Notes: generated from the letters alone by a model not told the origin. Numbered from the stretch's first letter, positions 7,022 to 16,406 are shown. The stretch: DNA of 64,000 nt from Streptomyces typhae (GCF_009755605.1 NZ_WPNZ01000003.1:463713-527712); one strand, 5' to 3'. Numbers and translations: made by a program.

Positions 7022-10000
7022 GTGCAGCCCCGACTCAGCGTCGTCGTGCCCATCTACAACGTCGAGGAGTTCCTGCTGGAGTGCCTGGAGTCGATCGCCC
7101 GGCAGAGTCTGGACGGCGGCATCGAAGCCGTCCTCGTCGACGACGGCTCCACCGACGCAAGTCCGCGCATCGCGCGGGAATTCGCCACCCGCGACCCGCG
7201 CTTCGTCTATGTGCGCCAGCCCAACGCGGGCCTGAGCGCCGCCCGCAACACCGGGGTGCGGCACGCCAATCCGGGCGCCGAGTACCTGGCGTTCGTGGAC
7301 AGCGACGACATCGTGCCGCACGACGCCTACGCCCGCATGATCGCGAGCCTGGACGCCAGCGGCTCCGACTTCGCCAGCGGCAACGTCTGGCGGCTCACCG
7401 AACGCGGCCGCTCCCAGGCCTGGCAGTACCAGTGGCTCACCGCGCCGCGCACCCGTACCCACATCGGCCGCGACCTGGCCCTGCTCGCCGACCGCGTGGC
7501 CTGGAACAAGGTCTTCCGGCGCGCCTTCTGGGACCGGCACGGCTTCGAGTTCCCCGAGGGACGGCTCTACGAGGACACACCGGTGATGATCCCGGCGCAC
7601 TTCCTCGCCTCCTCCGTGGACGTGCTCCGCGACCACGTCTACTACTGGCGGGTGCGCGAGGGCTCGATCACCCGGCGGCGCACCGACGTCAAGGGCGTGC
7701 GGGACCGGATCGCGGCCTGCGCTCACGTCAGCACCTTCCTGGCCGGACAGGCGCCCGAGCTGAAGTCCACGTACGACGCCTCGTGCCTGCGCGACGACTT
7801 CGTGTACTTCCTGGAGGGTCTCCCGATGGGCGGCCCCGAGTACCGGGCGGCGTTCCTGGAGGGCACCGCCGAGTTCCTGCGCGCCGCGGACCCGGCGATC
7901 CTGCGGCAGCTCCCGGTGGACCTGCGCGTGAAGTGGCATCTGGTGCGGGAGCGGCGCACCGGTGAGCTGATCGACCTGCTCGACCACGAACGGCGCGGCG
8001 GCAAGGGCACGTTCGCGGTGCGCGGCGCCGTGCGCCGGTACGCCGCGTACCCGGGCGTGGCCGCACTGCCGCCCGAGATCGCCCGGCTCGGCCGCGACGA
8101 GGTGCCCGCCGTGGCACGCCTCGGCGAGGCCCGGTGGGGCGCGGACGGCCTCCTGCGCATCAGCGGCTACGCCCACCTGCGCAATCTGGACGCGGTCCGG
8201 CCCGCGCAGTCGGTGAAGACCGGGCTGCTCAAGGCGGCGCACAGCAGGGGCCGCTACCGCTGGGTGCCGGCCAGGACCGTGCCCGCGCCCGAGGCCACCG
8301 AGCGCTCCGGCCAGCACCTGCACTGCTACGACCTGTCCGGCTTCGAGCTGACCGTCGACCCCGGGCGCCTGAAGACCGGCGGCCGCTACCGCCCCGGCAA
8401 CTGGCTGCTCGGCGTGGTCGTCGCGGGCCACGGCCTCGTCAGGCGTGCCGCCGTCCGCGCCCAGGACGGCTCCCGCACCCAGTCCTTGGTGCACGACCTC
8501 GGTGATGGCGTGCGCCTCGTGCTCGGCTTCAGCAAGGGCCGGCTCGTCCTGCGCGTACAGGAGTACGCGGCACGCGTGGAGGGCCACCGGGGGCACGGCG
8601 ACGACGTGGTGCTCACCGGTGGTCTGCCGGGGCACGCCCGCCCCAAGTCGCTGCGCCTGACCCACTCCGGCGGCGTCGTCGTCGACTTCCCGGTCGCCGT
8701 CGTCGACGACCGCTTCGAGGCCCGCCTGCACCTGCCCGACCTGGAGGCCGTGGAGCCCGCGCCGCACCACGCCCCCGCCCAGGTCGAAGCCCCGCACAGC
8801 GACCGCTGGGGGGCCGCCCTCGTGCTCCCCGACGGCTCGACGCTGCCGCTCGCCGCCGTCACGGACCTGCCGCCGGGCCGGTACGCGACGCGGCCGGGCC
8901 GCGAGCTGTGCACCACCGCCGACGACCGCGGCAACCTGGTGGTGGAGCTGACCCGGCGGCCCATCGCGGACCGCGTCGTGTGGACCGCCGACGGCACCCT
9001 GGAGATCGAGGGCTCCGCGACCGAGGCGAGCTGGCCGTCGGCGGAGCTGGTGCTGCGGCACAGCGGCCGCGACGACGAGGTGACGGTGCCGGTGGAGCTG
9101 GCCGGCGACCGGTTCCGGGCGGTCGTCGCGCCCGGGGGCGGGGTGCTGCGGGAGGGCCGCTGGTACGCCTTCCTGCGCGAGGTCGAGAACAGCGGAGCGG
9201 GAGTGCCGGTGCGGGTCCTCGCGTCGACGGGGGCGGGGCTGCCGTTCCACCAGGTGGTGCAGGGGCGCCGGTTCACCGCCGACCGGCGCTTCGGCGACCG
9301 GCTCCTGATCGAGGCCCGGTCGGTGCTCGCGCCCACCGAGCGCGGCGCGTACCGGCTCCACCGGCTGCGCACCGAGCACTACCCGCGCGAGCGCCGAAGG
9401 GCGCTGCGGGACGCCGTCCTGTACTTCGACGGCGACTCGCCGCGCGCCGTCCACGAGGAACTGGTGCGGCGCGGCGCCGAGGCCGAGCACCTGTGGGTCA
9501 CCGAGGACCAGCAGACCCGGGTGCCCGCGGGGGCGCGCGGCGTGGCCGCGCACAGCGCCGAGTTCCACGAGGCCCTCGCCCGCTGCCGCCGCGTCGTCAC
9601 CGCCGGGCACCTGCCGGACTTCTTCCGGCGCAGGGAGGGCCAGACCGTCGTGCAGACCTGGCAAGGCACCCCCCTCAAGCGCATCGGCACCGACCTCACC
9701 GACACCCTGTACGCCGACCACGGCCACCTCGACCGGCTGCCGCGCCTCGCCGCGCAGTGGAACGTCCTGGTCTCCCCCAGCCGCTTCGCCACCCCGCACC
9801 TGGGCCGCGCGCTCACCTACGACGGCGAGGTCCTGGAAGCCGGATCGCCGCGCAACGACGTGCTGTTCGCCGACGACCGCGACAAGGTCGCCGAGCGCGT
9901 CCGGCGCGAACTCGGCCTCCCCCCGGACCGCCGGATCGTCCTGTACGCGCCGACCTACCGCGACCACCTCGGCTTCGGGGCGGGCCGGTTCCGCCACGAT

Positions 10001-10465
10001 CCCGCCCTGGACCTCGGCGCCGTCGAGGACGGCCTCGGCGACGACCACGTCCTGCTCGTCCGCAGACACCCCCTGACGTCGGGGCGCCTCCCCGGCGCCC
10101 GCGCCCCGTTCGTCCGCGACGTCTCCGCCCACCCGCGCGCCGCCGAACTGCTCCTGATCGCCGACGTGCTGCTCACCGACTACTCGTCCCTGATGTTCGA
10201 CTTCGCGCACACCGGCCGCCCGATGCTCTTCCACACCTACGACCTGGAGCACTACCGCGACACGGTCCGCGGCTTCTACCTCGACTTCGAGAACAGCGCC
10301 CCGGGCCCGCTCCTCACCTCCACCGACGAGGTCGTCGCCGCCCTGCGCGACCTCGACGCCGTCACCGAACGGCACGCGGACGCGTACGCGGCGTTCCGGG
10401 AGGCGTACTGCGACCTGGACGACGGGCGGGCCGCGTCCCGCGTCGCGGACAGGCTGATGCGATGA
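7022..10465 (+). CDS. Large GT2-TagF fusion with a Gln in place of the conserved TagF histidine
   Basis: 1,147 residues from GTG 7022, chosen for GAAAGG 9 bases upstream and because the GT2 fold starts there. Residues 1-220 are GT2: VVVPIYNVEEFL, VLVDDGSTD, AGLSAARNTG, FVDSDD near 93. Residues 350-780 are a beta-rich middle segment of unknown function. Residues 790-1145 are TagF-like, with LVRRHPLTSG near 1008 and LLTDYSSLMFDF near 1049. In the first catalytic motif the usual HGTPLK reads QGTPLKR (near 879, codon CAA), so one of the two histidines considered essential in this family is missing. The protein may use another base, make a different linkage, or be inactive as a polymerase. It overlaps the next gene by ATGA and is clearly co-transcribed. 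Confidence 0.87.
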   Translation: MQPRLSVVVPIYNVEEFLLECLESIARQSLDGGIEAVLVDDGSTDASPRIAREFATRDPRFVYVRQPNAGLSAARNTGVRHANPGAEYLAFVDSDDIVPHDAYARMIASLDASGSDFASGNVWRLTERGRSQAWQYQWLTAPRTRTHIGRDLALLADRVAWNKVFRRAFWDRHGFEFPEGRLYEDTPVMIPAHFLASSVDVLRDHVYYWRVREGSITRRRTDVKGVRDRIAACAHVSTFLAGQAPELKSTYDASCLRDDFVYFLEGLPMGGPEYRAAFLEGTAEFLRAADPAILRQLPVDLRVKWHLVRERRTGELIDLLDHERRGGKGTFAVRGAVRRYAAYPGVAALPPEIARLGRDEVPAVARLGEARWGADGLLRISGYAHLRNLDAVRPAQSVKTGLLKAAHSRGRYRWVPARTVPAPEATERSGQHLHCYDLSGFELTVDPGRLKTGGRYRPGNWLLGVVVAGHGLVRRAAVRAQDGSRTQSLVHDLGDGVRLVLGFSKGRLVLRVQEYAARVEGHRGHGDDVVLTGGLPGHARPKSLRLTHSGGVVVDFPVAVVDDRFEARLHLPDLEAVEPAPHHAPAQVEAPHSDRWGAALVLPDGSTLPLAAVTDLPPGRYATRPGRELCTTADDRGNLVVELTRRPIADRVVWTADGTLEIEGSATEASWPSAELVLRHSGRDDEVTVPVELAGDRFRAVVAPGGGVLREGRWYAFLREVENSGAGVPVRVLASTGAGLPFHQVVQGRRFTADRRFGDRLLIEARSVLAPTERGAYRLHRLRTEHYPRERRRALRDAVLYFDGDSPRAVHEELVRRGAEAEHLWVTEDQQTRVPAGARGVAAHSAEFHEALARCRRVVTAGHLPDFFRRREGQTVVQTWQGTPLKRIGTDLTDTLYADHGHLDRLPRLAAQWNVLVSPSRFATPHLGRALTYDGEVLEAGSPRNDVLFADDRDKVAERVRRELGLPPDRRIVLYAPTYRDHLGFGAGRFRHDPALDLGAVEDGLGDDHVLLVRRHPLTSGRLPGARAPFVRDVSAHPRAAELLLIADVLLTDYSSLMFDFAHTGRPMLFHTYDLEHYRDTVRGFYLDFENSAPGPLLTSTDEVVAALRDLDAVTERHADAYAAFREAYCDLDDGRAASRVADRLMR

Positions 10466-12294
10466 CGGCGCCGATCAGATCGTCGCCTGCGGCGGGGGCT
10501 TCCGCGCCTGCGGCGCCCGCGGCTCCGGCCCCGGGGGCGGCCGCCCCCGAAACACAGGCTCCTGCGCCTGCGGCGGCAGCAGCTGCGGCTCCGGGCACGG
10601 GCGCCGCTCCTGCCGGCGTCGGCACCGACACCCCCGCCGCGGGCCCGGGCGCCCCGGAGGCCGTGGCCGGGTGGCGGCGGCGCGTGTCGCTCGGGGCCAC
10701 CGCGTCCGGGTTCGGGAGGCTGTGGCGGCCGAGCCCCTGTCTGCTGCTCGGCGGGGCCTTCTGGCTCGTGATGTCGCTCGCCTACTGGCGGGTGCCGATC
10801 TGCTGCGACTTCGGGCAGCACGCGGCGGTCGTCGAGCGGCTCAAGGACGACCTGCTGCACCCGGCCCACCCGATGGCGGACCTGCCGGGCGACGGCAGCG
10901 CGTACTACTCGCCGTACGCCGTCGCGCAGGCGCTGCTCGCCGAGGGGACGGGGCTCGCGGGCTGGCAGGTAGTCAAGGTCTCCGGGCCCCTGAACCTGCT
11001 CGTGCTGCTCACCGGCATCGCCCGCTTCGTCCGCGTCCTCACGCCGCGCCCCTGGGCGCCCGTGCTCGCCCTGTTCGCGATGGTGCTGCTCTGGGGCACG
11101 CGGATGGCCTGGTGGAGCGGCTATCTGGGCCTGATGTCGATGACGGGCAACCTCGGCTACCCGTCGACGTTCGGCATCGCGCTGATGTTCTGGGCGTGGG
11201 CCTGGGCCGGCACGGCGGCCGGAGAACGGCGCGGCGTGCCCACGCACCTGGGGCTCGGCGCGCTGTGCGGGCTGATCCTGCTGATCCACCCGATCACGTC
11301 GGTGGCGGCGGTGATCGGTGTGACCGCCTTCGCTCTGCCGCAGGTCGCGCGGGCGCTGCGCGGGGGCGGGACGGCGGAGCCGCAGGGGGCGCCGGCCGAG
11401 CCGCAGGGGTCGCCGAAGGGGGCGCAGAGGTCACCGGCCGAGCCGCAGGGGTCGCCGAAGGGGGCGCTCAAGGTGGCCTCGCTGTGGGTGCTCACCGGTC
11501 TCACCGCCCTCGTGGTGGCCACGACCTGGCCGTACTTCAACCCGCTGACCCTGGTCGGTGACCAGTCCGTCGACTGGATCCACCGGCAGCTCTACACCGA
11601 CATGCCCGAGCGCTTCTGGCTCGCCGCCCTCGGCCTGCCCGCGCTGTACTGGCGGTGGCTCAAGGACCGCAAGGACCCGCTGGTCGTGATGTTCGCCCTC
11701 GACTGCGCGGTGGTCGGCTACGGCTGGCTCAGCGGTCACTACACCTACGGCCGCATTCTCGGTCTGACCCTGGTCCCGCTCCAGTTCGCCCTCGCGATCG
11801 AGCTGGCGGCGGCGCGCCCGTGGGGCACCCGCCGCGCCGCCCTCGCGGGGGCCACCGCGCTCGGCGCGTTCACCGGGTTCTTCCAGATCCAGGCGGGCGC
11901 CGTGGTGCCCCGCACCCTCGACCCGGTCGGCTTCGCCCAGCCGCCGCGCTGGCCGGACTACGGCTGGGCGGCGGCGCACATGGACCGCGGCGACGTCGTC
12001 CTGACCGACAGCTACCGGCCCATGCGCTCGGTCCCCGCGTTCGGCGTCAACCTGGTGGCGCCCGCCTGGCCGGACGCCTCGCTCGCCGAGTCCGCGCGCA
12101 ACCGGCGCCTCGACGAGGTGCGCCGCTACCTCGACCCGGCATCGACGCCCGCCGAACGCGCCGCCGTCGTCGAGCGGTACCACGTGCGCTGGCTGCTGCT
12201 CGCCCCGGAACAGCGGCTGCCGCCCGAGGCGGTGGCGGTGACGTGGAGCCCGCGCACCGGCGAGATCCTCGCGCGCGTGGGCGGGGTGGCGTGA
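10462..12294 (+). CDS. Polytopic membrane protein, GT-C-like, paralogue of the gene at 28.7 kb
   Basis: 610 residues. The first 75 are an Ala/Pro/Gly-rich cytoplasmic tail, followed by roughly ten membrane spans and a soluble C-terminus. Shared signatures with the minus-strand protein at 28676-30232 include an early D-x-G-x-HAA-x-x-ERL loop, LHP-x-x-P, YYSP, and GYPSTFG / SYPSTFA after the spans. The early acidic loop after the first span is where GT-C enzymes bind a polyprenyl-phosphate sugar. A cytoplasmic loop carries a 33-bp duplicated segment. It starts with an ATGA overlap with the TagF fusion. The likely role is transfer of a lipid-linked sugar to the exported polymer; this is inference from topology and context. 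Confidence 0.75.
   Translation: MTAPIRSSPAAGASAPAAPAAPAPGAAAPETQAPAPAAAAAAAPGTGAAPAGVGTDTPAAGPGAPEAVAGWRRRVSLGATASGFGRLWRPSPCLLLGGAFWLVMSLAYWRVPICCDFGQHAAVVERLKDDLLHPAHPMADLPGDGSAYYSPYAVAQALLAEGTGLAGWQVVKVSGPLNLLVLLTGIARFVRVLTPRPWAPVLALFAMVLLWGTRMAWWSGYLGLMSMTGNLGYPSTFGIALMFWAWAWAGTAAGERRGVPTHLGLGALCGLILLIHPITSVAAVIGVTAFALPQVARALRGGGTAEPQGAPAEPQGSPKGAQRSPAEPQGSPKGALKVASLWVLTGLTALVVATTWPYFNPLTLVGDQSVDWIHRQLYTDMPERFWLAALGLPALYWRWLKDRKDPLVVMFALDCAVVGYGWLSGHYTYGRILGLTLVPLQFALAIELAAARPWGTRRAALAGATALGAFTGFFQIQAGAVVPRTLDPVGFAQPPRWPDYGWAAAHMDRGDVVLTDSYRPMRSVPAFGVNLVAPAWPDASLAESARNRRLDEVRRYLDPASTPAERAAVVERYHVRWLLLAPEQRLPPEAVAVTWSPRTGEILARVGGVA
11392..11466. repeat. In-frame 33-bp duplication in the GT-C-like gene
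   Basis: An identical 33-bp segment lies at 11392-11424 and 11434-11466 (offset 42 bp). It encodes the repeated peptide PAEPQGSPKGA in a loop between membrane spans; a third partial AEPQGAP precedes it. The 42-bp offset keeps the frame. Confidence 0.9.
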
Positions 12295-12471
12295 GCCGGA
12301 GACACGTCGGACCCACATCGTTGCAGGATGCATGAATTGATACGGGTGGGGCAGCCGCGTCGCATGTGGTCCCCCACCGCGTGCGCGCCCTTACGCCGCG
12401 AGGCGCTGCGAGACGCCACCCGCCCAAGCCCCCTAATCGGATAAATATCGCTAAGGCCTAACATTTCCCTC
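12295..12471 (+). promoter_or_regulatory. AT-richer spacer with a possible leaderless promoter
   Basis: The spacer before the GT2 gene at 12472 is the most AT-rich stretch of the left region. No Shine-Dalgarno sequence precedes the GTG. A -10-like TAACAT at 12459-12464 ends 7 bases before the GTG, the distance expected if transcription starts on the start codon. No convincing -35 element is visible. Confidence 0.35.
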
Positions 12472-14109
12472 GTGGACCGCATCTCACCTCAAGAGCCCCA
12501 GATCACCGTCGTCGTGATCGGCTACGACGACGCCGCGCACCTCGCCGACGCGGTGCGCTCCGCGCTCGCCCAGGGCCCCGCCGTGGGCGAGGTGATCGCG
12601 GTGGACGACTGCTCGACGGACGACACCCCCGCGGTCCTCGCGGAACTCGCCGCGAGCGAACCGCGGCTGCGGGTGATCCGGCGGGCCGTCAACAGCGGCG
12701 GCTGCGGCGCCCCGCGCAACGACGGCATCGACGCCGCACGGATGCCGTACCTGATGTTCCTGGACAGCGACGACGTGCTGGCCCCCGGCGGCGCCCAGGC
12801 CCTCCTGGACGCCGCCCTCGGGCACGGCGCCGAGGTCGCGTCCGGGCTGTGCGTGCGGCGCGAGCTGCCGTCGGGGCGCGAGGTGCCCTGGCAGCCCGAG
12901 CTGTACCGCAAGCCCGCGCTCGTGGCCCGCCCCGAGCTGCGCCCCCGCCTCGTCCACGACACGCTGTGCGTCAACAAGCTCTACCGCACGGACTTCCTGC
13001 GCGCCCACGACGTCCGCTTCCCCGAAGGCCGCTTCCTCTACGAGGACTTCGTCTTCGGCGCCCGCGTCCTGGCCGCCGCGCCGCGCATCGCCCTCGTCCC
13101 CGACACTGTGTACGTGTGGCACGTGCGCCGTGCCGCCGCCAGGCTGTCGATCTCCCTGGACCGCGCGGGCATCGAGAACTGGCGGGCCCGCGTCACCGCC
13201 CACCGCCAGGCCGTGGACATCCTGCGGGGCGCCGAGAGCGGCGACAAGCTCCTCGCGCGGGCGGCCCGCGCCCAGTTCCTCGACCACGGCCTGCGCATGT
13301 ACACGCGCGAGCTGACGGCCCGCGGCCCCGAGTACCAGCGCGAGTGGTGGGCGCTGACCCGCGCCTACCTCGCCGAGTTCGACGCCGCCGACCTGGAGGC
13401 CGCGCCCGCGCCGGGACGCGTCATCGCCCGGGTCGTCCTCGCCGCCGCCGAGCCGCGCGACCTGGAACGCCTCGGGCAGGTGGCGGCGCGCCCGGCCCGG
13501 CTCGCCCCGCCGTACGCACGCGCCGCCGACGGCACCCCCGTCTGGTCGGCGGACCTGCCCCAGGTCACCCTGGACCACCTCCTCGTCCGGCCGCTGCGGC
13601 TGCTGCCGCTCGCGGTGGACGCCGAACTGCGCCCGCGCGCGGGCACGAGCGTCCTGCGGCTGCGGCTGCACGAGCTGTACGGGCGGGTCGCCGCCGCGGG
13701 CCCCGGCGTGGTCGACGTGGAGCTGACGCACCGGGGCGGCGGCCGTCCCGGTCTGCGGCGCACGGCCGCGTTCGGGCCCGAGCAGGCGGACGGGACCTGG
13801 CAGGGCGAGGTGCGCGTCGACCTCGGGGCGCTCGACGGCGACGTGTGGGACCTGCGGCTGCGGCTGCTCTTCGACGACGGCACGGCGCGCGAGACCACGG
13901 CGCGCGCCGTGCCGGGCCCCGGTCTGCTGCGGCGCACGGTGGTGCCGGGCGGGCGGCGCGGCATCCTGCTCGTCCAGCCGTACGCGACGCGGACGGGGAA
14001 CCTGTCGGTGCGGATCGCGCCCGGGGCGCGCGGGGTCGCGGCGGTCGCGCGGCGGCGGCTCGCACGGCTCGTGCGCAGGCTGCCGGGCAGGCGGGCGAGC
14101 GGCCACTGA
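12472..14109 (+). CDS. GT2 family glycosyltransferase
   Basis: 545 residues. The GT-A fold occupies the first 230, with VVVIGYDDAAHLADAV, VDDCSTDDTP near 43, SGGCGAPRNDGID, LMFLDSDDV near 94 and a catalytic-region YEDFVFGARV near 188. The C-terminal 250 residues are a beta-rich segment of unknown role. The protein is a close paralogue of the GT2 encoded at 26929-28608: both share SGGC-[GS]-APRN, LMFLDSDD, the FPEG-x-x-YED motif and similar C-terminal halves. It probably adds a sugar or sugar-phosphate to the polymer precursor on the cytoplasmic side. GTG 12472 is preferred because the fold begins at once and a -10 element lies directly upstream. Confidence 0.87.
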   Translation: MDRISPQEPQITVVVIGYDDAAHLADAVRSALAQGPAVGEVIAVDDCSTDDTPAVLAELAASEPRLRVIRRAVNSGGCGAPRNDGIDAARMPYLMFLDSDDVLAPGGAQALLDAALGHGAEVASGLCVRRELPSGREVPWQPELYRKPALVARPELRPRLVHDTLCVNKLYRTDFLRAHDVRFPEGRFLYEDFVFGARVLAAAPRIALVPDTVYVWHVRRAAARLSISLDRAGIENWRARVTAHRQAVDILRGAESGDKLLARAARAQFLDHGLRMYTRELTARGPEYQREWWALTRAYLAEFDAADLEAAPAPGRVIARVVLAAAEPRDLERLGQVAARPARLAPPYARAADGTPVWSADLPQVTLDHLLVRPLRLLPLAVDAELRPRAGTSVLRLRLHELYGRVAAAGPGVVDVELTHRGGGRPGLRRTAAFGPEQADGTWQGEVRVDLGALDGDVWDLRLRLLFDDGTARETTARAVPGPGLLRRTVVPGGRRGILLVQPYATRTGNLSVRIAPGARGVAAVARRRLARLVRRLPGRRASGH

Positions 14110-14240
14110 CGCGCGCCGTACACGGGCTCTGCGAGACTGCCCGTCCGGGATGTCCGGGGTGCGGGGCACGGGACGGACGTACCACCACCGGAACGACAGA
14201 GCGGTCCACGACCGACACGACACGACGGGACGAGCTGACC

Positions 14241-15251
14241 ATGACCTGGCTGATCACCGGCGGCGCGGGATACATCGGGGGACACGTCGTGCGCGCCATG
14301 GCGGCGGCGGGCGAGCGCACGGTGGTCTACGACGACCTGTCCTCGGGCCTCGCCGAGCGCGTGCCCGATGGCGTGCCCCTGGTCGTCGGCTCGACCCTCG
14401 ACGCGGACCTCCTCACGCGGGTGCTGCGGGACCACGAGGTCGCCGGAGTCATCCACCTGGCGGCGAAGAAGCAGGTCGGCGAGTCCGTCGAGCAGCCCCT
14501 TCGCTACTACCGCGAGAACGTCGAGGGCCTGCGCGTCCTCCTCGACGCGGTCACGGACGCGGCGGTGCCGTCGTTCGTCCTCTCCTCGTCCGCCGCCGTG
14601 TACGGCATGCCGGACGTGGACCTGGTCACCGAGGACACGCCCTGCGTGCCGATGAGTCCGTACGGCGAGACGAAGCTGGCGGGCGAGTGGCTGACACGCG
14701 CGGTGGGCCGCGCCACGGGCCTGCGCACGGCGTGCCTGCGGTACTTCAACGTGGCGGGCGCGAAGAGCCCCGACCTCGCCGACACGGGCGTCTTCAACCT
14801 CGTCCCGATGGTCTTCGAGAAGCTCACCGCCGGCCAGGCCCCGCGGGTCTTCGGCGCCGACTACCCGACGCCCGACGGCACCTGCGTACGGGACTACATC
14901 CACGTCGCGGACCTCGCCGAGGCCCATGTGGCCGCCGCCCGGCGTCTCGCCGGCTCCCCCGGCTCCACGGACCTGACGCTCAACGTCGGCCGCGGCGAAG
15001 GCGTTTCGGTGCGCGCGATGGTCGACCTGATCGCCGAGGTCACGGGGTACGACATCCCGGCGGAGGTCACCGAGCGGCGCGCGGGCGACCCGGCGCGCGT
15101 GGTCGCCGCCGCGGACCGGGTGACCGCCGAGCTCGGCTGGTCGGCTAAGCGGGACGTGCGGGAGATGGTGGAGTCCGCGTGGGCGGGCTGGACGCGGCTC
15201 CACCCGGAGGCCCTGCGGGCACGCGCCGAGCGGACACGCACCGAAGGGTAA
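14241..15251 (+). CDS. galE: UDP-glucose 4-epimerase
   Basis: 336 residues, standard length. It has the NAD-binding motif TGGAGYIGGHVV at residue 6, the catalytic serine region SSSAAVYG near 115 and the YGETK Tyr/Lys pair near 140. It then has LRYFNVAGA and VRDYIHVADLA, typical of GalE of the extended SDR family. It interconverts UDP-glucose and UDP-galactose in the cytoplasm. Its place directly after four glycosyltransferase genes suggests that it supplies galactosyl units for the wall polymer. The spacer from 14110 is 131 bp and the RBS is weak, so it may have its own promoter. Confidence 0.93.
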   Translation: MTWLITGGAGYIGGHVVRAMAAAGERTVVYDDLSSGLAERVPDGVPLVVGSTLDADLLTRVLRDHEVAGVIHLAAKKQVGESVEQPLRYYRENVEGLRVLLDAVTDAAVPSFVLSSSAAVYGMPDVDLVTEDTPCVPMSPYGETKLAGEWLTRAVGRATGLRTACLRYFNVAGAKSPDLADTGVFNLVPMVFEKLTAGQAPRVFGADYPTPDGTCVRDYIHVADLAEAHVAAARRLAGSPGSTDLTLNVGRGEGVSVRAMVDLIAEVTGYDIPAEVTERRAGDPARVVAAADRVTAELGWSAKRDVREMVESAWAGWTRLHPEALRARAERTRTEG

Positions 15252-15276
15252 GTACCGCACCGAATAGTCGGTACTT
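15250..15276. promoter_or_regulatory. Inverted repeat AAGTACCG-N11-CGGTACTT, candidate HxlR-type operator
   Basis: Perfect 8-bp arms at 15250-15257 and 15269-15276 with an 11-nt centre, 94 bp upstream of the imine-reductase-like gene and touching the galE stop. GTAC-containing dyads of this kind are typical targets of HxlR/MarR-type redox regulators, which often accompany such reductases. No HxlR gene is visible nearby. A terminator role for galE is less likely because there is no U-tract and the loop is long. Confidence 0.45.
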
Positions 15277-15369
15277 GAGCGACGGCCCGGCGGGCACCAG
15301 GCTGAGGCGGCGGGGTGAGCGACACCTCCCCCGTCACCCCCGACACCCCCGTCGACCCTGGGAGCAGCC

Positions 15370-16266
15370 ATGCCCGAAACAGCCGTGCCCGCGCCCGCCC
15401 GCACCCCCGTGACCCTGGTCGGACTCGGCTCGATGGGCGCGGCGCTCGCCTCCGCCTACCTCGCGGCGGGACACCCCGTCACCGTGTGGAACCGCACTCC
15501 GGCCAAGGCCGCCCCGCTCGTCGAGAAGGGCGCGGCGCACGCCGTGGACATCCGGGACGCGATCGCCGCGAGCCCGCTCACGATCGCCTGTCTGACGACG
15601 TACGAGGCGACCCGCACGGCTCTGGAACCCGCCGCGCCCGCGCTCGCGGGACGGACCCTGGTCACCGTCAACTCCGGTACCCCCTCCGGTGCCCGCGCGA
15701 TGGCCGAGTGGGCGCTCGGGCACGGCGCGCGCTTCCTCGACGGCGCCGTCAAGAACGTGCCCGCGGCCGTGGGCGCGCCCGACACGCTGCTCTGCTACAG
15801 CGGCGACCGGGCCGTCTTCGACGAGCACGAGGCCACGCTGCGGGTCCTGGGCGGCGACACCGTGCACCTGGGCACCGACCCCGACCTCGCGGCGCTGTAC
15901 GAGTCGGCGGTGGGCGGCACGCTGCTGCCCGTCCTGCTCGGGTTCTTCCAGGGCGCGGCGCTGGTGACGGCGCGCGGCCTGGAGGCGGGCACGCTGGTCC
16001 CGTACACGGTGAAGTGGCTGGAGATGGTCAACTCGATGCTGCCGCACTTCGCGGCGGAGATCGACCGCGGTGACTACGCCGCGCCCCAGTCGTCCGTCGG
16101 CATCTTCCACGCGGGCATCCCCGGCGACACCGAGGTCGCGGCCGAGGCCGGGCTCGACGTGAGCTGGCACGCGCCGATGCACGCGCTCCTGGAGCGGGCG
16201 GTCGCGGAGGGGCGCGCCGAGCAGAGCATCGCGGCACTGGTGGAGGTGTTGCGCAAGCCCGCGTGA
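15370..16266 (+). CDS. NAD(P)-dependent imine reductase / beta-hydroxyacid dehydrogenase-like protein
   Basis: 298 residues. The N-terminal Rossmann domain starts with VGLGSMGAALA (about 17-27) and continues with WNRTPAKA, an NADP-type loop in which Arg and Thr follow the second strand. A long helical C-terminal domain (about 170-298) builds the dimer. This is the 6-phosphogluconate-dehydrogenase-like fold; the C-terminal sequence is closer to imine reductases than to 3-hydroxyisobutyrate dehydrogenase. In place of the catalytic Lys region it has GAVKNVP. It is unrelated to the glycopolymer genes around it and sits behind its own operator-like dyad, so it is probably an independent, inducible gene. 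The natural substrate is unknown. Confidence 0.85.
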   Translation: MPETAVPAPARTPVTLVGLGSMGAALASAYLAAGHPVTVWNRTPAKAAPLVEKGAAHAVDIRDAIAASPLTIACLTTYEATRTALEPAAPALAGRTLVTVNSGTPSGARAMAEWALGHGARFLDGAVKNVPAAVGAPDTLLCYSGDRAVFDEHEATLRVLGGDTVHLGTDPDLAALYESAVGGTLLPVLLGFFQGAALVTARGLEAGTLVPYTVKWLEMVNSMLPHFAAEIDRGDYAAPQSSVGIFHAGIPGDTEVAAEAGLDVSWHAPMHALLERAVAEGRAEQSIAALVEVLRKPA

Positions 16267-16284
16267 CGGGCTCTCGGGCGGTGC

Positions 16285-16304
16285 GGGTGTAGCAGGCTCC
16301 ACCC
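16285..16304 (+). promoter_or_regulatory. 20-bp element shared with the two-component operon (copy 1)
   Basis: GGGTGTAGCAGGCTCCACCC lies 102 bp upstream of the ABC ATPase start. The same sequence with one change occurs, in the same orientation relative to its gene, 57 bp upstream of the histidine-kinase operon at 21727-21746. GGGTG and CACCC at the ends form a partial dyad, as expected for a NarL-type regulator. It is the best candidate for the operator of the adjacent response regulator. Confidence 0.55.
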
Positions 16305-16406
16305 CCGCTTCGGGTGTGTGCTCTCTCGTGCACCCCGGGTCCCGATTCCTAGCGTTCTCGGTGACGGGCGGCACGGGCCGCGAGGGTCACGGAGAGGGCG
16401 TACACG

